A program made the translations under genes and the position numbers. Below are positions 10,975 to 21,547 of a stretch of 59,569 bases of DNA, piece after piece (positions within the stretch are counted from its first letter, which is position 1; the number at the start of each line of letters is the position of its first letter). The stretch lies in the NCBI GenBank assembly GCA_015680685.1, contig MNCI01018050.1, positions 87,714 through 147,282 of the forward strand, given 5' to 3'. Origin of the DNA: Gnetum montanum (lineage: Eukaryota; Streptophyta; Gnetopsida; Gnetales; Gnetaceae). The notes under the pieces were generated by a model that ran no database searches, had not been told where the DNA came from, and saw nothing but the letters and a program-made list of their open reading frames with translations.

Positions 10975-13830
10975 ATGGCACCAAGACTTAAACAACCATA
11001 AGAGGGAGGATCCTCTCAACTAAGGGAGAAATGACCTAGAACTTGAATGGGAAAATAAGAAAAAGCCTAGGCACCACAAGAGGCAAACCATGCAATGGGA
11101 CCTCTTCAAGAGAAGCTTGAAGTGGAATATATTTGATAGATTCTTGAGGAAGAAGTTTTATCAAAGAAATCATATCAAGGGGAAGAACTAGGACCCATAC
11201 CAAGGCTTGAAGTCATACTAACATAAGCCTACCTCAACACCATCAAGCCCCATGATATCCAATGCCTAATTATCTAGCAATTGAACTTTAGGCCATTTGT
11301 AGAACATGCTCCAATAAAGGTAAAAGCACAATTGCAAACTTCTTGAATGTGACTAGTCATCACTTCTAGTGGATAGTACATGGAAGAAACATGCCTCTTC
11401 TAGAACAATAGAAGGGCAGGCTCTATAGTGAAAATAAAGGATATTCAAGTGCCCTACTTTATTGAAGCTATCGCACAAGCACTAGGGCTACCTAATACTG
11501 AGACATAACTAGTAGAGCTATTAACACAAGCAAACCCTGAGGCCAAAAAGGACTAGACCTAGTGGTGTTACAGGGTCAACTATAAGGATTTCAGCATGCT
11601 CATACTAGCAAAACACATATACTTTAAAATTGCAACCTATCACCTCAATCCAACGGTGAGGCCTAGCAAGGTGACTACCTTTTCCACTTAAGCATGCATC
11701 ACTCTAAGAGGAATATTTCTAGCAAACCTTTCACAATTGATCAATTTAGAGATCAAGAAGCACTTTAACGAAAATGAATGTGGAAAGAAAACCTTGCCTT
11801 TTCCATGCCTCATCCAAGAACTTTGTAAAATAGCATGGATCATCTACTATGAAAATGACACAATTAGACATGCTCCTTTGGCCTCATGGTCTAAAATAAT
11901 GAAGGACAAGACACCTACCATGACTAAAGGAGAGCACAACCACCACCTACTCAAGAAAAAATTCCAAAGGCCTCTGTAACCATTGAGTGCTTGTGCCAAA
12001 TCTGAGAATAGCTCTTGCATGAGCAAGAGCAGCATGTATGAATGAGTGGCAAAGATCCATTCATATATCAACCTATGATGAGTCATCTTAATGAGGTGGC
12101 TTGGACAATTAGCTGGATAGAAAGAGGTAGCCTGATATTCTTTGCCTAACAAATGTAGTTTCCTATGAGGTTAAATCCTAATACTCTAGAGGTGATGATG
12201 TGTTTATTTCAACACCATTTATTCCCAGAAGTATCTGGGAATGCCACCTTCTTTTTAGTGCATTTGGAGGAGGTCTAGGGAGTAACTATATTGGTGATGC
12301 AACACCAAGGGCAAGAGAACATTATTGAAGTAGTTACTGATCGAATCACTAAAGTGCTTGATGCACCTACAGCATCTATACTAGACATATCTACACTTCA
12401 ATATGTGCAAACATCTATAGGCATGGTCAACAAAATATTGAATATAGCCTAGCATGAAGAATTACTACAACAACTAGTAGGGACCAAGCAACTAATTCTT
12501 GATATCTTTAATTTTTTGTACAACATCACTACAACCCAATCAAAGCTACTATAAGCAAAGGCTAAGTAAGTCATCTTGGAAGGGTAACTTGAAATAGCCC
12601 AAGAATAGAACCAATGCTTAACCATGCAAGTTGCTGAACTACGTGCCCATTTTTCTGATTTCACACTCCTCAGCATAGAAACAACTAGAGATGAAGCTTT
12701 ACAATAGCTTCAAAATTGACTAAAACAAGCTGAGAAGAAAATGGTGAAGGCCATCTTCAACCAATCTATAGTAGAAGAAAAAATTAACTTAATTTAGAAG
12801 AACTTGGTTCAGATGCACCAGGAAATGAATCACTAACTATAGAAAATCATCGCCTATGCAATGTTGATACACAAAAGCAACAAATGCAAGAATTCATTTA
12901 TCAACAATAGTAGCAGCTCACCAGGGTAAATATTTAGTTAAGGAAATTGGCCACAGAGAATTGAAATCTATCTATAAAGGAAGTCCAAGCCTTATGCTAG
13001 AAGTCTACCATTGAGATCATCACCTAGAAAAATGAGGCTCTCAAGTTTGAATGAGTTAAAAATCACTATAGAGACTAGGTTGGCGTGCAAAAGGAGGTGA
13101 ATGAGAAACATATTCAAGTGGCTAATGAAAAAGTGAATGAAGCTCTCTAGCAACTCTAGCAAAGAAAGTGTGGTAGCCCATCGTTGATGGGATTGATGCC
13201 TATAATAAAGTAGAGATCTACCTAAGGCAGTTGTAGATTGAAAAAATGACAAAATACATAGAATTGACCAATCTCTACTATGCAAACCTGGTGATGTTGA
13301 ATGTTGAACAACCATAGTCAAAATTGTAAAAACAAGTGGCAAACTCATACTTGCTATACAAGGCTAACTTCAAGCAACAAAAGGACACCAAGCAAAAGCT
13401 TGAGATAGCAAATGCCAAACTCAAAGTTCTTAGGACACGATTCACAAATCAACAATCAACTACGGAGAACTTAGTCAAGATAATGAATGATTACTAAGAG
13501 CTAAAAGATGTAGTCAAAGGAATTGACATCGATAGCAAATGATTCACTACCCAGTTCATCAATGCAAAGCAGCTACTCCTAATGATTCCCTATCCTTGGG
13601 ATGTGCCCTTTTTGACCCCCATTGATGAAGCTGCATGGATGGTGCATGATCCTAGGAGTAAGGAGGAGAAAATGAAAGCATTGCTAGAAGCTTTTTGCAT
13701 TCCTCTAGAATTTGTAGTAGCAACATAATAGCTACAACTGCCTTAGCCATCGCACATGCTTGAAGCTAGTGAAGGTCCTTTAGAGCCTCAATAACCTCCA
13801 CCATCTGGGACTATTTGATCTTCCCAACTG
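10975..13830 (+). pseudogene. Element A extra 3' ORF: transposon-associated domain plus coiled coil
   Basis: From an ATG at 10975 (MAPRLKQP) one frame gives long coding-like runs broken by many stops. The best part, about 11430-11980, includes VKIKDIQVPYFIEAIAQALG, NPTVRPSKVTTFST, GIFLANLSQLINLEIKKHF and LPFPCLIQELCKIAW. This pattern resembles the plant 'putative plant transposon protein' domain found in accessory ORFs of retroelements, recognised from memory of the family. From about 12290 to 13700 the content is rich in Gln/Glu/Lys/Leu and looks like a long coiled coil. Accessory ORFs after pol are known in Athila/Tat elements; their function is not established. A matching start, MAPKRRQQGGPSQ, is seen in element C, supporting this start codon. 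D and B keep only short remnants here. Confidence 0.6.
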
Positions 13831-14043
13831 ACCTCACACCATCAAAGGACATATTATATAGTTTTGCATAGTCATTTCATGGTGTTCCATTTTTTGTCAT
13901 GAACACCACAATTTTTGTAATGTGTTGATTCATACACTCAAGCACTCAGTTTTGTCAGCTCAATTTGTTGAGTCTAGAGTCAATTAGTAATTCTATACCT
14001 TCCCAATTTTGTAAAGAAACTTGAGAACAAGTATTCATTTAGT

Positions 14044-14053
14044 CATGAGGGTA
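14044..14053 (+). other. Polypurine tract of A (decayed)
   Basis: CATGAGGGTA directly precedes the 3' LTR. It corresponds to CATGGGGGTA in D and to the GGGGGTA core in C. In reverse transcription the PPT primes plus-strand synthesis. Confidence 0.65.
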
Positions 14054-14863
14054 TGATGAGTTGTAGTTGGCTATGTTAACAAGGCCTTGTCAACTATGCT
14101 ACGTCAATTGGGCCCTGTCAATGCATCATTTCATGAGTCAATGCGACCTTGTTTATGGAAGGTCCATTTTTGCTTAAAAATACACAATTAGTAGTTGCTT
14201 TTATGGAATCAATCAGTCATAGTGTAGTGAATATTTTGTAGCTTTTCCATTTGAAAGTTTTAATATTTTACCAAGTGCCTGCAACAAGAGTCATTGAGTG
14301 TACAGATCTTTATTCAAGCACTGTTGTACCTAAGCACAACTGTGTGTGTAGCAATAAAGATAAACTTCTTAATAAACCTTATAGGATTTTGGATAGTTTG
14401 AATGTTTTAGTTATGCATTTAATATTCTTAGCTATTTATTCAATGTTTTCTAGCAATTAAGCTAATTAGGTAATTAAGCAAGACAAGCTAGATAGATTAA
14501 TTACATAAGTACAACCACTTTGAGCATAACACGCATCCACTTGGTAATCCTAGCAACATTATTCCTTGATGTGCCTAGTGGCATAGTGCTTGGTAACCTA
14601 GTATTAGATATGTGGGTGTAACATGTGTAAGGAAAGTGGGGCTAGATTCTTATGTTAGGACTAGTTAGAGATCAGTTAGTTTGTTAAATCAAATTAGTCA
14701 TTAAACTACTTTATCTCCCTTTTCAAGCATCAAAGAACCTAAAACATAAAATGATAAAAATCATATGCCTAAATCACACTTAAGCATACCTTTGAGCTTC
14801 ATAGGTGTAATTGGAAGAACAAAAACTGACCTTAGGGCAAGATTCCCTTCCTAGAAGACTAGT
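14054..14863 (+). repeat. 3' LTR of A, left part
   Basis: It aligns with 1763 onward of the 5' LTR, including the U3 motifs, AATAAAGATAAACTTCTTAA near 14350 and the run up to CTAGAAGACTAGT. Element B is inserted at this point; the LTR resumes at 21451. Confidence 0.88.
14859..14863. repeat. Target duplication of B, left copy (CTAGT)
   Basis: CTAGT abuts the left end of B. CTAAT abuts the right end (21446-21450), differing by one G-to-A change. In the intact 5' LTR of A the uninterrupted site reads CTAGTGCAC. Confidence 0.8.
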
Positions 14864-15641
14864 TGATGAGCTGTGATATTGCATACGTGATATCGTGGCT
14901 TGCTGAAAATTCTATAAATAAGAGGCGGCTTTCCCTTGTTCAATCATCTAGATCTAGACCCTTACCAAAACTATAGTAGTTTTACCATTCCAGAGTTAGA
15001 ATAATTTCCATGTGCCTGCAATAGGAGTCTCAAAGTGAATGGATCTTTATTCGAGAAAATTGTACCTAAGCACACATTTTTGTACAGCAATAAAGACGAA
15101 CTTTCTAATAAACCTTGCAGCATGTGGACTAAGCTAAATAGGATTTAATTATTGTTAAATTTTTAAATGATTTTTTAGATAATTAATCTCTCTCAACCCT
15201 TGACTCTCCTAGTTAAGTGCATTCAGTATGACCACTTCAAGCACATGTGTAACACTTGGTAACCTAGTAATGAGTAGCATTTGGTAATCCTAGCAGCATT
15301 ACACTGGTTCAGGGTGTGTACGGTAAGTGGGAATGGATACTGGTGCTAGGATGATTAGAACTTAGTTAGTAAATAGTTAGCGAAATTTAATCACTTAGTT
15401 CTCTTCACCCTTCCCTCTTAACATAAGGCATTCAAAAGATAAAAGACATAGAAATCATATACCTCAAACTTACTTAACCATACAATCATGAAAATACAAG
15501 TAAGTTTGAGAAGATAACGATTGATTAACCTTAAGTGTTCCATTAGGGCATGTAAGCACTTAGTCCTTGTAGTTTGAATGGATCTCACATGAGACGCTCG
15601 TATTCGTATGGTTGAGTGTAGGGGTACCTCGCCACTCATCA
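14864..15641 (+). repeat. 5' LTR of element B
   Basis: It begins TGATGAGCTGTGATATTGC and ends CTCGCCACTCATCA. The U3 has decayed forms of the D palindrome (TGATATTGC, GTGATATCGTGG). TATA-like CTATAAATAAGAGGCGG lies near 14921, and AATAAAGACGAAC near 15090 is the probable poly(A) signal. It is 778 bp long. Confidence 0.88.
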
Positions 15642-15642
15642 T

Positions 15643-15660
15643 TGGCGCTATTGCCAGGGA
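15643..15660 (+). other. Primer-binding site of B (tRNA-Asp)
   Basis: TGGCGCTATTGCCAGGGA, one base after the LTR end, matches the tRNA-Asp complement TGGCGCCGTTGCCGGGGA at 15 of 18 bases; all three differences are transitions. Confidence 0.85.
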
Positions 15661-15791
15661 CTTAGTTGTTTGTGCGCTACGTAGAACATAGGATATCATT
15701 CATATCTTTGGGAAGCTAGAACAACCCTTAGGGTTGATCAAAATAAAAACAATATAAGATAATGGTAAATAACACATTGAATGAGATGAAA

Positions 15792-17856
15792 ATGTCTTCT
15801 TCTTCGTACAAAAGCACTTCACCGCCTAGGAACAACACATGAGACAATCGGCGGCACAACATATGTAACCAAGAATCGCCAATTCATCAACAATTCCATG
15901 TGGTATATATTCATCATGATGAATATGTATCTGAATTTACCTTTATTCTCCATCAAGATGAACAACTACGTTGGAGAGACTTGGAGGGTAACATAGTATT
16001 GCCTCCAGACCAAGTAGTCCCCAACATGCTCCTTCGTGCTCTTGCACAAATAGGCATGTCACAGTTGTATGTAGAGTAAATTGCATGTGATTATGACATG
16101 AGGGACTACCAACCCATAGAAGCGCAACATCAAAGGGACTTGAGGTAGGAGAGATACTATACATCGTTGAAGGGCAAAGGACCACATAACACTTCACCCA
16201 TATTAAGTGAAATCAAGGGTGGTGAACCTATTTCAATAGGTTCTTCACAAAATGATGTTCCCCCTCCTAACGATGGTGAGGATGTGGTGTATTAGAACAT
16301 TCACTCTACAATTCACAATCCTGGTTTTGATCACCATAAACACCAAGTGTTTAATGAGGGAACACAAACACATAATGAGGGTGGGCAGTCTGATCGTAAT
16401 CACGATCGGGGTGAAGACCACCAAAGAGAAGATAGAAAACATTGTCAGGGTGATGGTTCTCCTTTTTCTTCAACTTCATCATCACATTCACCCTCTTCTT
16501 CTGTATTAGGATGTAGTCATAAAGAACCTAACCATGAGGATATGGGTAAACATAGTGAGAAACCTCGACGAGAGAGTCGAGAATGAGGACAAGGGCATTC
16601 TAGATAATCATAGCATGGAAGAAGGAATGACCATGAATAACTCCTACTTGCAACCTGAAGCATGTTAGACATCACGGAGGCCATAAGAATACCCACAAGG
16701 CACCAAAAAGATAGCAAGATCAAGAGACTAGATATGAATAATATCCCACGATTTGAGGGGGGATACAACGCTGATCCTCAGAACCATTTATAGGAATTTC
16801 ATGATGCATGTGCCCTATAGAACATTGAGAATAAGTGGAAAAAATTAAAGTTGTTCCCAAGGACACTGATAAAAGAAGCGGAATGTTGGTACCAATCCTT
16901 AGAACTGGAATCCATTCAAAGGTGAAGTACGATGCTACAACTGTTTAATGATAAATATCAAACATACTCCAGGGTGTCCAGCCTACAAAAGCAGATCCAA
17001 GGATGGAAGCAGGGAAATCACAAACCCTTGGATGCTACCATGGGCCAATATTATGAACTATTACATCGTTGCCTGAGCCATGGTTAAGCACAACAGGATC
17101 AACTACGCCATCTCGTAGATGGGCTTGGACATGAAACTAGGAGAACCCTTGGAACATATTCCTAAGGGAGATTATCAAATCTTAGGTTTCATTAGGTTCA
17201 TCAATTGTCAGAGCAAGTAGCTAAGGAAGAAGGAGAGCTACGTAAGAGAGAAATTGCGGAAGAATACAACCATGATCCTTCCCTCTGAAAAAGGGAGGTG
17301 AGATTCTGTGAGAAGGAGGAAAAGTCACCACTCAAGGAGATGGTAAATAGAAAAACTTTGCTACTCCAAAAATTAACAACATAAGTGTCAATGAAGGTAA
17401 ATCAAATGTGGGACTCCTTAGATAGTAGATTTGAAACCATTCTCAAAATCATAGAGTAGTCTAAGGAGCGAAGTAGTGACTATGATAAAAAGAAGAAGAG
17501 GGATCTAGACCATGCATGTAACAAAGGTAAGGGTAAATTGGCCATCACTAAAGAGGTTGTGGATTTTGATATGGACAATGATGGTGGATGTGAGATATGT
17601 CAATATGACCATCCTAAGGGATGTTGCCCAATAATCTCACATCTACAAGAGTCTGGGGTGTATGCACTCAACCCAAGACTTAACAAACGGCAAGCACCCT
17701 GAAGGTTACCTTATCCCCAAGGTAACCCCAGGTAGTTCCACCAACTCTTAACGTATTATCCAAGTGGAACTCTGCCACATCCTACTGAGAAACACCAGTA
17801 GTGGCAATACCCATAGTCATGGGGGATGCCACCACCGAGGCAACAATATCCTTACC
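15792..17856 (+). pseudogene. gag: Element B gag relic (runs into gap)
   Basis: The start ATG at 15792 gives MSSSSYKSTSPPRNN. The N-terminal region includes EYVSEFTFILHQDEQLRW and GNIVLPPDQVVPNMLL. A hydrophilic His/Ser/Asp hinge follows, then the capsid core: KRLDMNNIPRFEGGYNADP, KLKLFPRTLIKEAECWYQSL, FNDKYQTYSRVSSLQKQIQG and QLRHLVDGLGHETRRTLG. A zinc-knuckle-like CEICQYDHPKGCCP (C-x2-C-x3-H-x3-C) lies near 17590-17630. Stops interrupt it about fifteen times, many of them TAG/TAA/TGA where D or A has Gln, Arg or Trp. Confidence 0.82.
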
Positions 17857-18578
17857 NNNNNNNNNNNNNNNNNNNNNNNNNNNNNNNNNNNNNNNNNNNN
17901 NNNNNNNNNNNNNNNNNNNNNNNNNNNNNNNNNNNNNNNNNNNNNNNNNNNNNNNNNNNNNNNNNNNNNNNNNNNNNNNNNNNNNNNNNNNNNNNNNNNN
18001 NNNNNNNNNNNNNNNNNNNNNNNNNNNNNNNNNNNNNNNNNNNNNNNNNNNNNNNNNNNNNNNNNNNNNNNNNNNNNNNNNNNNNNNNNNNNNNNNNNNN
18101 NNNNNNNNNNNNNNNNNNNNNNNNNNNNNNNNNNNNNNNNNNNNNNNNNNNNNNNNNNNNNNNNNNNNNNNNNNNNNNNNNNNNNNNNNNNNNNNNNNNN
18201 NNNNNNNNNNNNNNNNNNNNNNNNNNNNNNNNNNNNNNNNNNNNNNNNNNNNNNNNNNNNNNNNNNNNNNNNNNNNNNNNNNNNNNNNNNNNNNNNNNNN
18301 NNNNNNNNNNNNNNNNNNNNNNNNNNNNNNNNNNNNNNNNNNNNNNNNNNNNNNNNNNNNNNNNNNNNNNNNNNNNNNNNNNNNNNNNNNNNNNNNNNNN
18401 NNNNNNNNNNNNNNNNNNNNNNNNNNNNNNNNNNNNNNNNNNNNNNNNNNNNNNNNNNNNNNNNNNNNNNNNNNNNNNNNNNNNNNNNNNNNNNNNNNNN
18501 NNNNNNNNNNNNNNNNNNNNNNNNNNNNNNNNNNNNNNNNNNNNNNNNNNNNNNNNNNNNNNNNNNNNNNNNNNNNNN
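17857..18578. other. Assembly gap (722 N)
   Basis: A run of N. By comparison with D it should cover the end of gag and the start of protease, including the DSG active site. Open frames across the N run have no meaning. Confidence 0.99.
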
Positions 18579-19212
18579 ATTTCCTAGTGATACAAGTTAA
18601 CAATGACAAAGGGGACTTCCCAATAATAATAGGGAGGCATGGCTAAGTACCATAAACACATGCCTAGGAACTTGCAATCTTTCCCTAGAAATATCTAAGG
18701 AAAACGCTTTTGGAAAGATCGAGAAGAAGAAAGTTCCATGCATCACATACAATGATACAGAGAGTGATGGTGTACAGGAATGTTCAGCATTGCCTACATG
18801 CAACTGGTGTGCCCAGGAAGTTAACATACAAAAGTGCCTGTATGTAGCAACCACACAACAAGAAAACACCCAGTGGTTGATAGCTGATTCGAAGAGAAAC
18901 TCACCAACATGCATGGAACTAACTAAGGGAACAACTTGGACTCCGGTAGAAATCATAGATACATTGGAGCAAGAGTGTCACCAACTTCCAATCTTTAACC
19001 TGAAAACATCAATAGGGGAAAGTTGGAAATTTCCAAAACCTTCAAATAAACACTCCAATAAGAGAATGCTAGTTAGTGTGCAACAAACCAAACCTTATCA
19101 TGAATCTACAACATTCAATGCACATTGCACATTGAAGAAAGGACGACCTCACTTGTTATTTTGCATCTCTCCCTTCCAACTCAGTCATGGGGGAGATGGC
19201 CACCTATGGTGA
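18579..19212 (+). pseudogene. Element B protease C-terminus joined to integrase C-terminus
   Basis: The left part reads FLVIQVNNDKGDFPIIIG then a stop, equal to the protease C-terminal half in D. A frame open from about 18700 to a TGA at 19210-19212 carries KVPCITYNDTESDG, the linker CLYVATTQQENTQWLIAD (D: CLYAIATQQENTQWLMAD), then MLVSVQQTKPYHE, which in D is the last part of integrase (LLVNVQ-TKPFRE), and ends LFCISPFQLSHGGDGHLW. The join lies near 19040-19060 and removes about 2.8 kb relative to D. The joined frame stays open for at least 140 codons although gag is full of stops; whether it was ever translated is unknown. Confidence 0.7.
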
Positions 19213-19807
19213 TCAATTGAGGCCCTCAGTTCCTTTTTAAGTTTTTGTTTTTGCATATTTTTTGTATTACACATTTTTGTTTTACAAATTTCTTTAACTT
19301 TTCTTCTTTCTTTCTTTTTTTGCAACATCGTTCATAATTTTTCTTTTGTTTGTGTGTGTGTGTGTGTGTTTATCCATTTTGTTAATTTTGTCACCCAATA
19401 AGTGCTCCTAATGATGGTATGAACTGTATTCTATTGGTTGATAATGTTTTGTTTTTACCCTTAAGTTATGATGTTGATACTAAGGTATGGTTCTTTTGAT
19501 ATAACAGGCAATGAGTCCACGTCATCCATCCATCCATGAATTTCTATGGTCTTTCTTGCCTTGGAACTATACAGTCCCTTTTCTTAAATAATAAGAACTA
19601 TCAATGAATTGGTGATTGGGCATTTCTCAAACCAAGGAAGGACTCAAGGATTGAAAAGGGTGTGACTTCAAGGGGCCTTCATGCATTTGTGTTGGCCATT
19701 CTCTTGGGTTCTTGAATGTTTTCTTCTTAAGTTTTTCTTACCATTCCGACATTACCCCATTATCGGGAAGCTGAGCCAATAAAAATAAAAATAATAAGTA
19801 TTTGCAT

Positions 19808-19858
19808 GGTGTGGTTCTCACGTAAAAAAAACAACATAGTGAGAATTCAAAGCACACC
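19808..19858 (+). other. Conserved hairpin-forming element in B
   Basis: GGTGTGGTTCTCAC pairs with GTGAGAATTCAAAGCACACC: outer stem GGTGTG/CACACC and inner stem TTCTCAC/GTGAGAA separated by a bulge, with an A-rich loop. The same layout is found in D and A. Confidence 0.55.
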
Positions 19859-20606
19859 CCTTAGGTGAAATAATCACTTGGGCTACAAGCATTGGTTATG
19901 GAACTAAACAAACATGTTCTCTCTAACTAAGGCCCTTTATCACTTCCTACTTTCTCCTTTCTCATTTCGTCAGAATGGTGGTGACTCTTTGAGGAAGGCA
20001 GTCATGTTACTTCAAGTGGATGGATTGGCTGAATGTATTAATACGAAGTCATTGGATGTGGATTGTTTGAGGCTGGATTTGGAATGAGATCTACTAAGTC
20101 ACATTAACCATTAATACACAAGGGGTTGTACATCACCTTATTCTTGAGACTCCATTCCATTCTCTTCTTTCCATTGTTCTTTCTCCATTGTTTACCTCAT
20201 TGTCAGTTGTATCAGTAGTCTATATTTTGGTTGATCCATTGTTTTCTTTTTGGTAAACTCTTGTGGTTAAGACATTAACTCTTGCTTCCAAATGACATTT
20301 CCAGAGCCTATGGACTCTTTGAATGTGGGAATGTCCGAGCATTAAGGGCGTGAGCCTACTTTGGGGAGGACCCATTGGCATTCCTATTTGGTACATCAGT
20401 TAATTTCTTTCCCTTAAATGTTTTCGCAATCAATTTCTATTCTGTTCATTTCCATATCTGACATCCATTTCATCGGCATTATAGTTTTCTCTTTTTCTCC
20501 ATCTTTCTTATTCCTTCTCTTTTTCCATTCTCTTGCTACCAAAGGTTTGCTCTCAGTCATGGGGGTCCTGGTCCAATTTTTTTGATTTTCTCCTAACCCC
20601 TACACC

Positions 20607-20981
20607 TTGGGTAGTCACCAATGTTATATCTCCAGAATTTGCATTAGCAATATCACAACTCAGCCAATGGACCTTACACCAAAGCAAGGTATCAACTACA
20701 TTGTGATTCATTCATCCTTGCTAATATACAACTGTGTTGTGTGTACAGATGGAAATCATACAACAAAAGATTGGATCTTGATGGAACACTTGGAATGGAT
20801 CAATGCTAAAGTAGTTATGCAAGGAACAAGGTTGATGGCATGCTTATGGATGGACAACGAAAGGTGCAATCTTGGCATTGGCAACAACAATCTTCTTCTT
20901 CTTCTTCTTCTTCTTCTCTCTCTCTCTCTCTCTCTCNTCTCTCTCTCTCTCTCTGTGCTACCAAATAAGGTTGGATGTTAA
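20607..20981 (+). pseudogene. Element B remnant of the extra 3' ORF region
   Basis: A 124-codon open frame contains HTTKDWILMEHLEWINAKVV and MDNERCNLGIGNNN, followed by Leu/Ser repeats encoded by the microsatellite. D has a parallel stretch (about 53600-53770) with LEWISAKVALQG and MDNERCNLGVGSSN. Sharing between B and D suggests a short conserved piece left from the accessory ORF that is long in A. The part before about 20740 is probably not coding: TGTACAG directly before ATGG could be a splice acceptor, which is inference only. Confidence 0.35.
20890..20954 (+). repeat. Microsatellite (CTT)n then (CT)n, with one N
   Basis: About eight CTT units run into about sixteen CT units; an ambiguous N sits at about 20937. 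D has a shorter CT run at the same place (about 53728-53753), so the array predates the split and has expanded in B. Confidence 0.95.
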
Positions 20982-21151
20982 ATGTGTATAGTGTTCACTC
21001 TTGTTGTTGTCATGAACACTAATTTTTTCATGTATTGTAATGATGATCTGTTCACATGTCACCCCATTCACCATTAGTATCATTCAAGTTAATAATCCCA
21101 TACCTTCCCAATATTTTGTAAAGAACTCGAGGATGAGTTTTCATTTAGTCA

Positions 21152-21445
21152 AGGATGATTAGAACTTAGTTAGTGAATACTTAGTGAAAGTTAATCACTT
21201 AGTTCTCTTCACCCTTCCCTCTTAGCATAAGGCATTAAAAAGATAAAATACATAAAAATCATATACCTCAAACTTACTTAACCATACAACTATCACAATA
21301 CAAGTAAGTTTGGGAAGACAGCGATTGATTAACCTTAAGTGTTCCATTAGGGTGCGTAAGTACTTATTCCTTGGAGTTCAACTAGATCACATGTGAGACA
21401 CTCATATTCGTATGGTTGAGTGTAGGGGTACCTTGCCACTCATCA
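21152..21445 (+). repeat. 3' LTR of element B, 5'-truncated
   Basis: It aligns with the last 294 bases or so of the 5' LTR (from about 15348), ending CCACTCATCA. The PPT and the first 480-490 bases of the LTR, including U3 and TATA, are missing: TTTAGTCA joins directly to AGGATGATTAG, a deletion after insertion. Confidence 0.85.
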
Positions 21446-21450
21446 CTAAT
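21446..21450. repeat. Target duplication of B, right copy (CTAAT)
   Basis: It pairs with CTAGT at 14859-14863, with one transition. Confidence 0.8.
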
Positions 21451-21547
21451 GCACCAAAAACTATAAAGTCCATGAAATTCAACCAGATCATGCATGAACA
21501 CTTTGTGAGTCTTATGGCTGGGCATAGAGGTACCTCGCTCCTCATTA
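21451..21547 (+). repeat. 3' LTR of A, right part
   Basis: GCACCAAAAACTATAAAG to CTCATTA continues the A LTR after B, matching 2549-2642 of the 5' LTR. The terminal CATCA is changed to CATTA. Confidence 0.85.

Larger units (their letters stand above)
19213..21151 (+). other. Element B post-pol non-coding region
   Basis: T-rich spacer, a (TG)n run near 19350-19368, the conserved hairpin, and GGGGAGGACCCATTGGCATT near 20362 match D segment by segment. AGTCATGGGGG occurs at about 19183 and 20555. The short remnant of the extra ORF and a microsatellite are listed separately. Confidence 0.7.
14864..21445 (+). mobile_element. Element B: non-autonomous Ty3-gypsy deletion derivative nested in A
   Basis: Its 5' LTR (14864-15641) and truncated 3' LTR (21152-21445) enclose PBS, gag, an assembly gap and a short protease/integrase fusion remnant. 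It sits in the 3' LTR of A with a CTAGT/CTAAT duplication, so it inserted after A. RT, RNase H and nearly all of integrase are absent: the reading passes from the linker after protease straight to the end of integrase near 19040-19060. It is related more closely to D than to A (gag motifs, LTR). Confidence 0.88.
1763..21547 (+). mobile_element. Element A: Ty3-gypsy retrotransposon relic (Athila/Tat-like), interrupted by B
   Basis: Two homologous LTRs bound this element: 1763-2642, and 14054-14863 continued at 21451-21547 after the inserted element B. Without B (6582 bp plus one duplicated 5 bp target) the element is about 13.2 kb. The order is 5' LTR, tRNA-Asp-type PBS, gag, protease, RT, RNase H, integrase, a long non-coding stretch, an extra ORF, PPT, 3' LTR. 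Gag-pol order and the D,D-35-E integrase after RNase H define Ty3-gypsy. The tRNA-Asp PBS and the extra ORF after pol fit Athila/Tat-type elements. TTTTA occurs at 1758-1762 and, one base off the LTR end, at 21549-21553, a possible target duplication. All reading frames contain many stops, so the element is dead. Confidence 0.9.

Noticed and set aside
17764-18646. Open frames of 253-281 codons across the N run
   Set aside because: They are created by reading N as open sequence; the same holds for the frames across 45680-46058.
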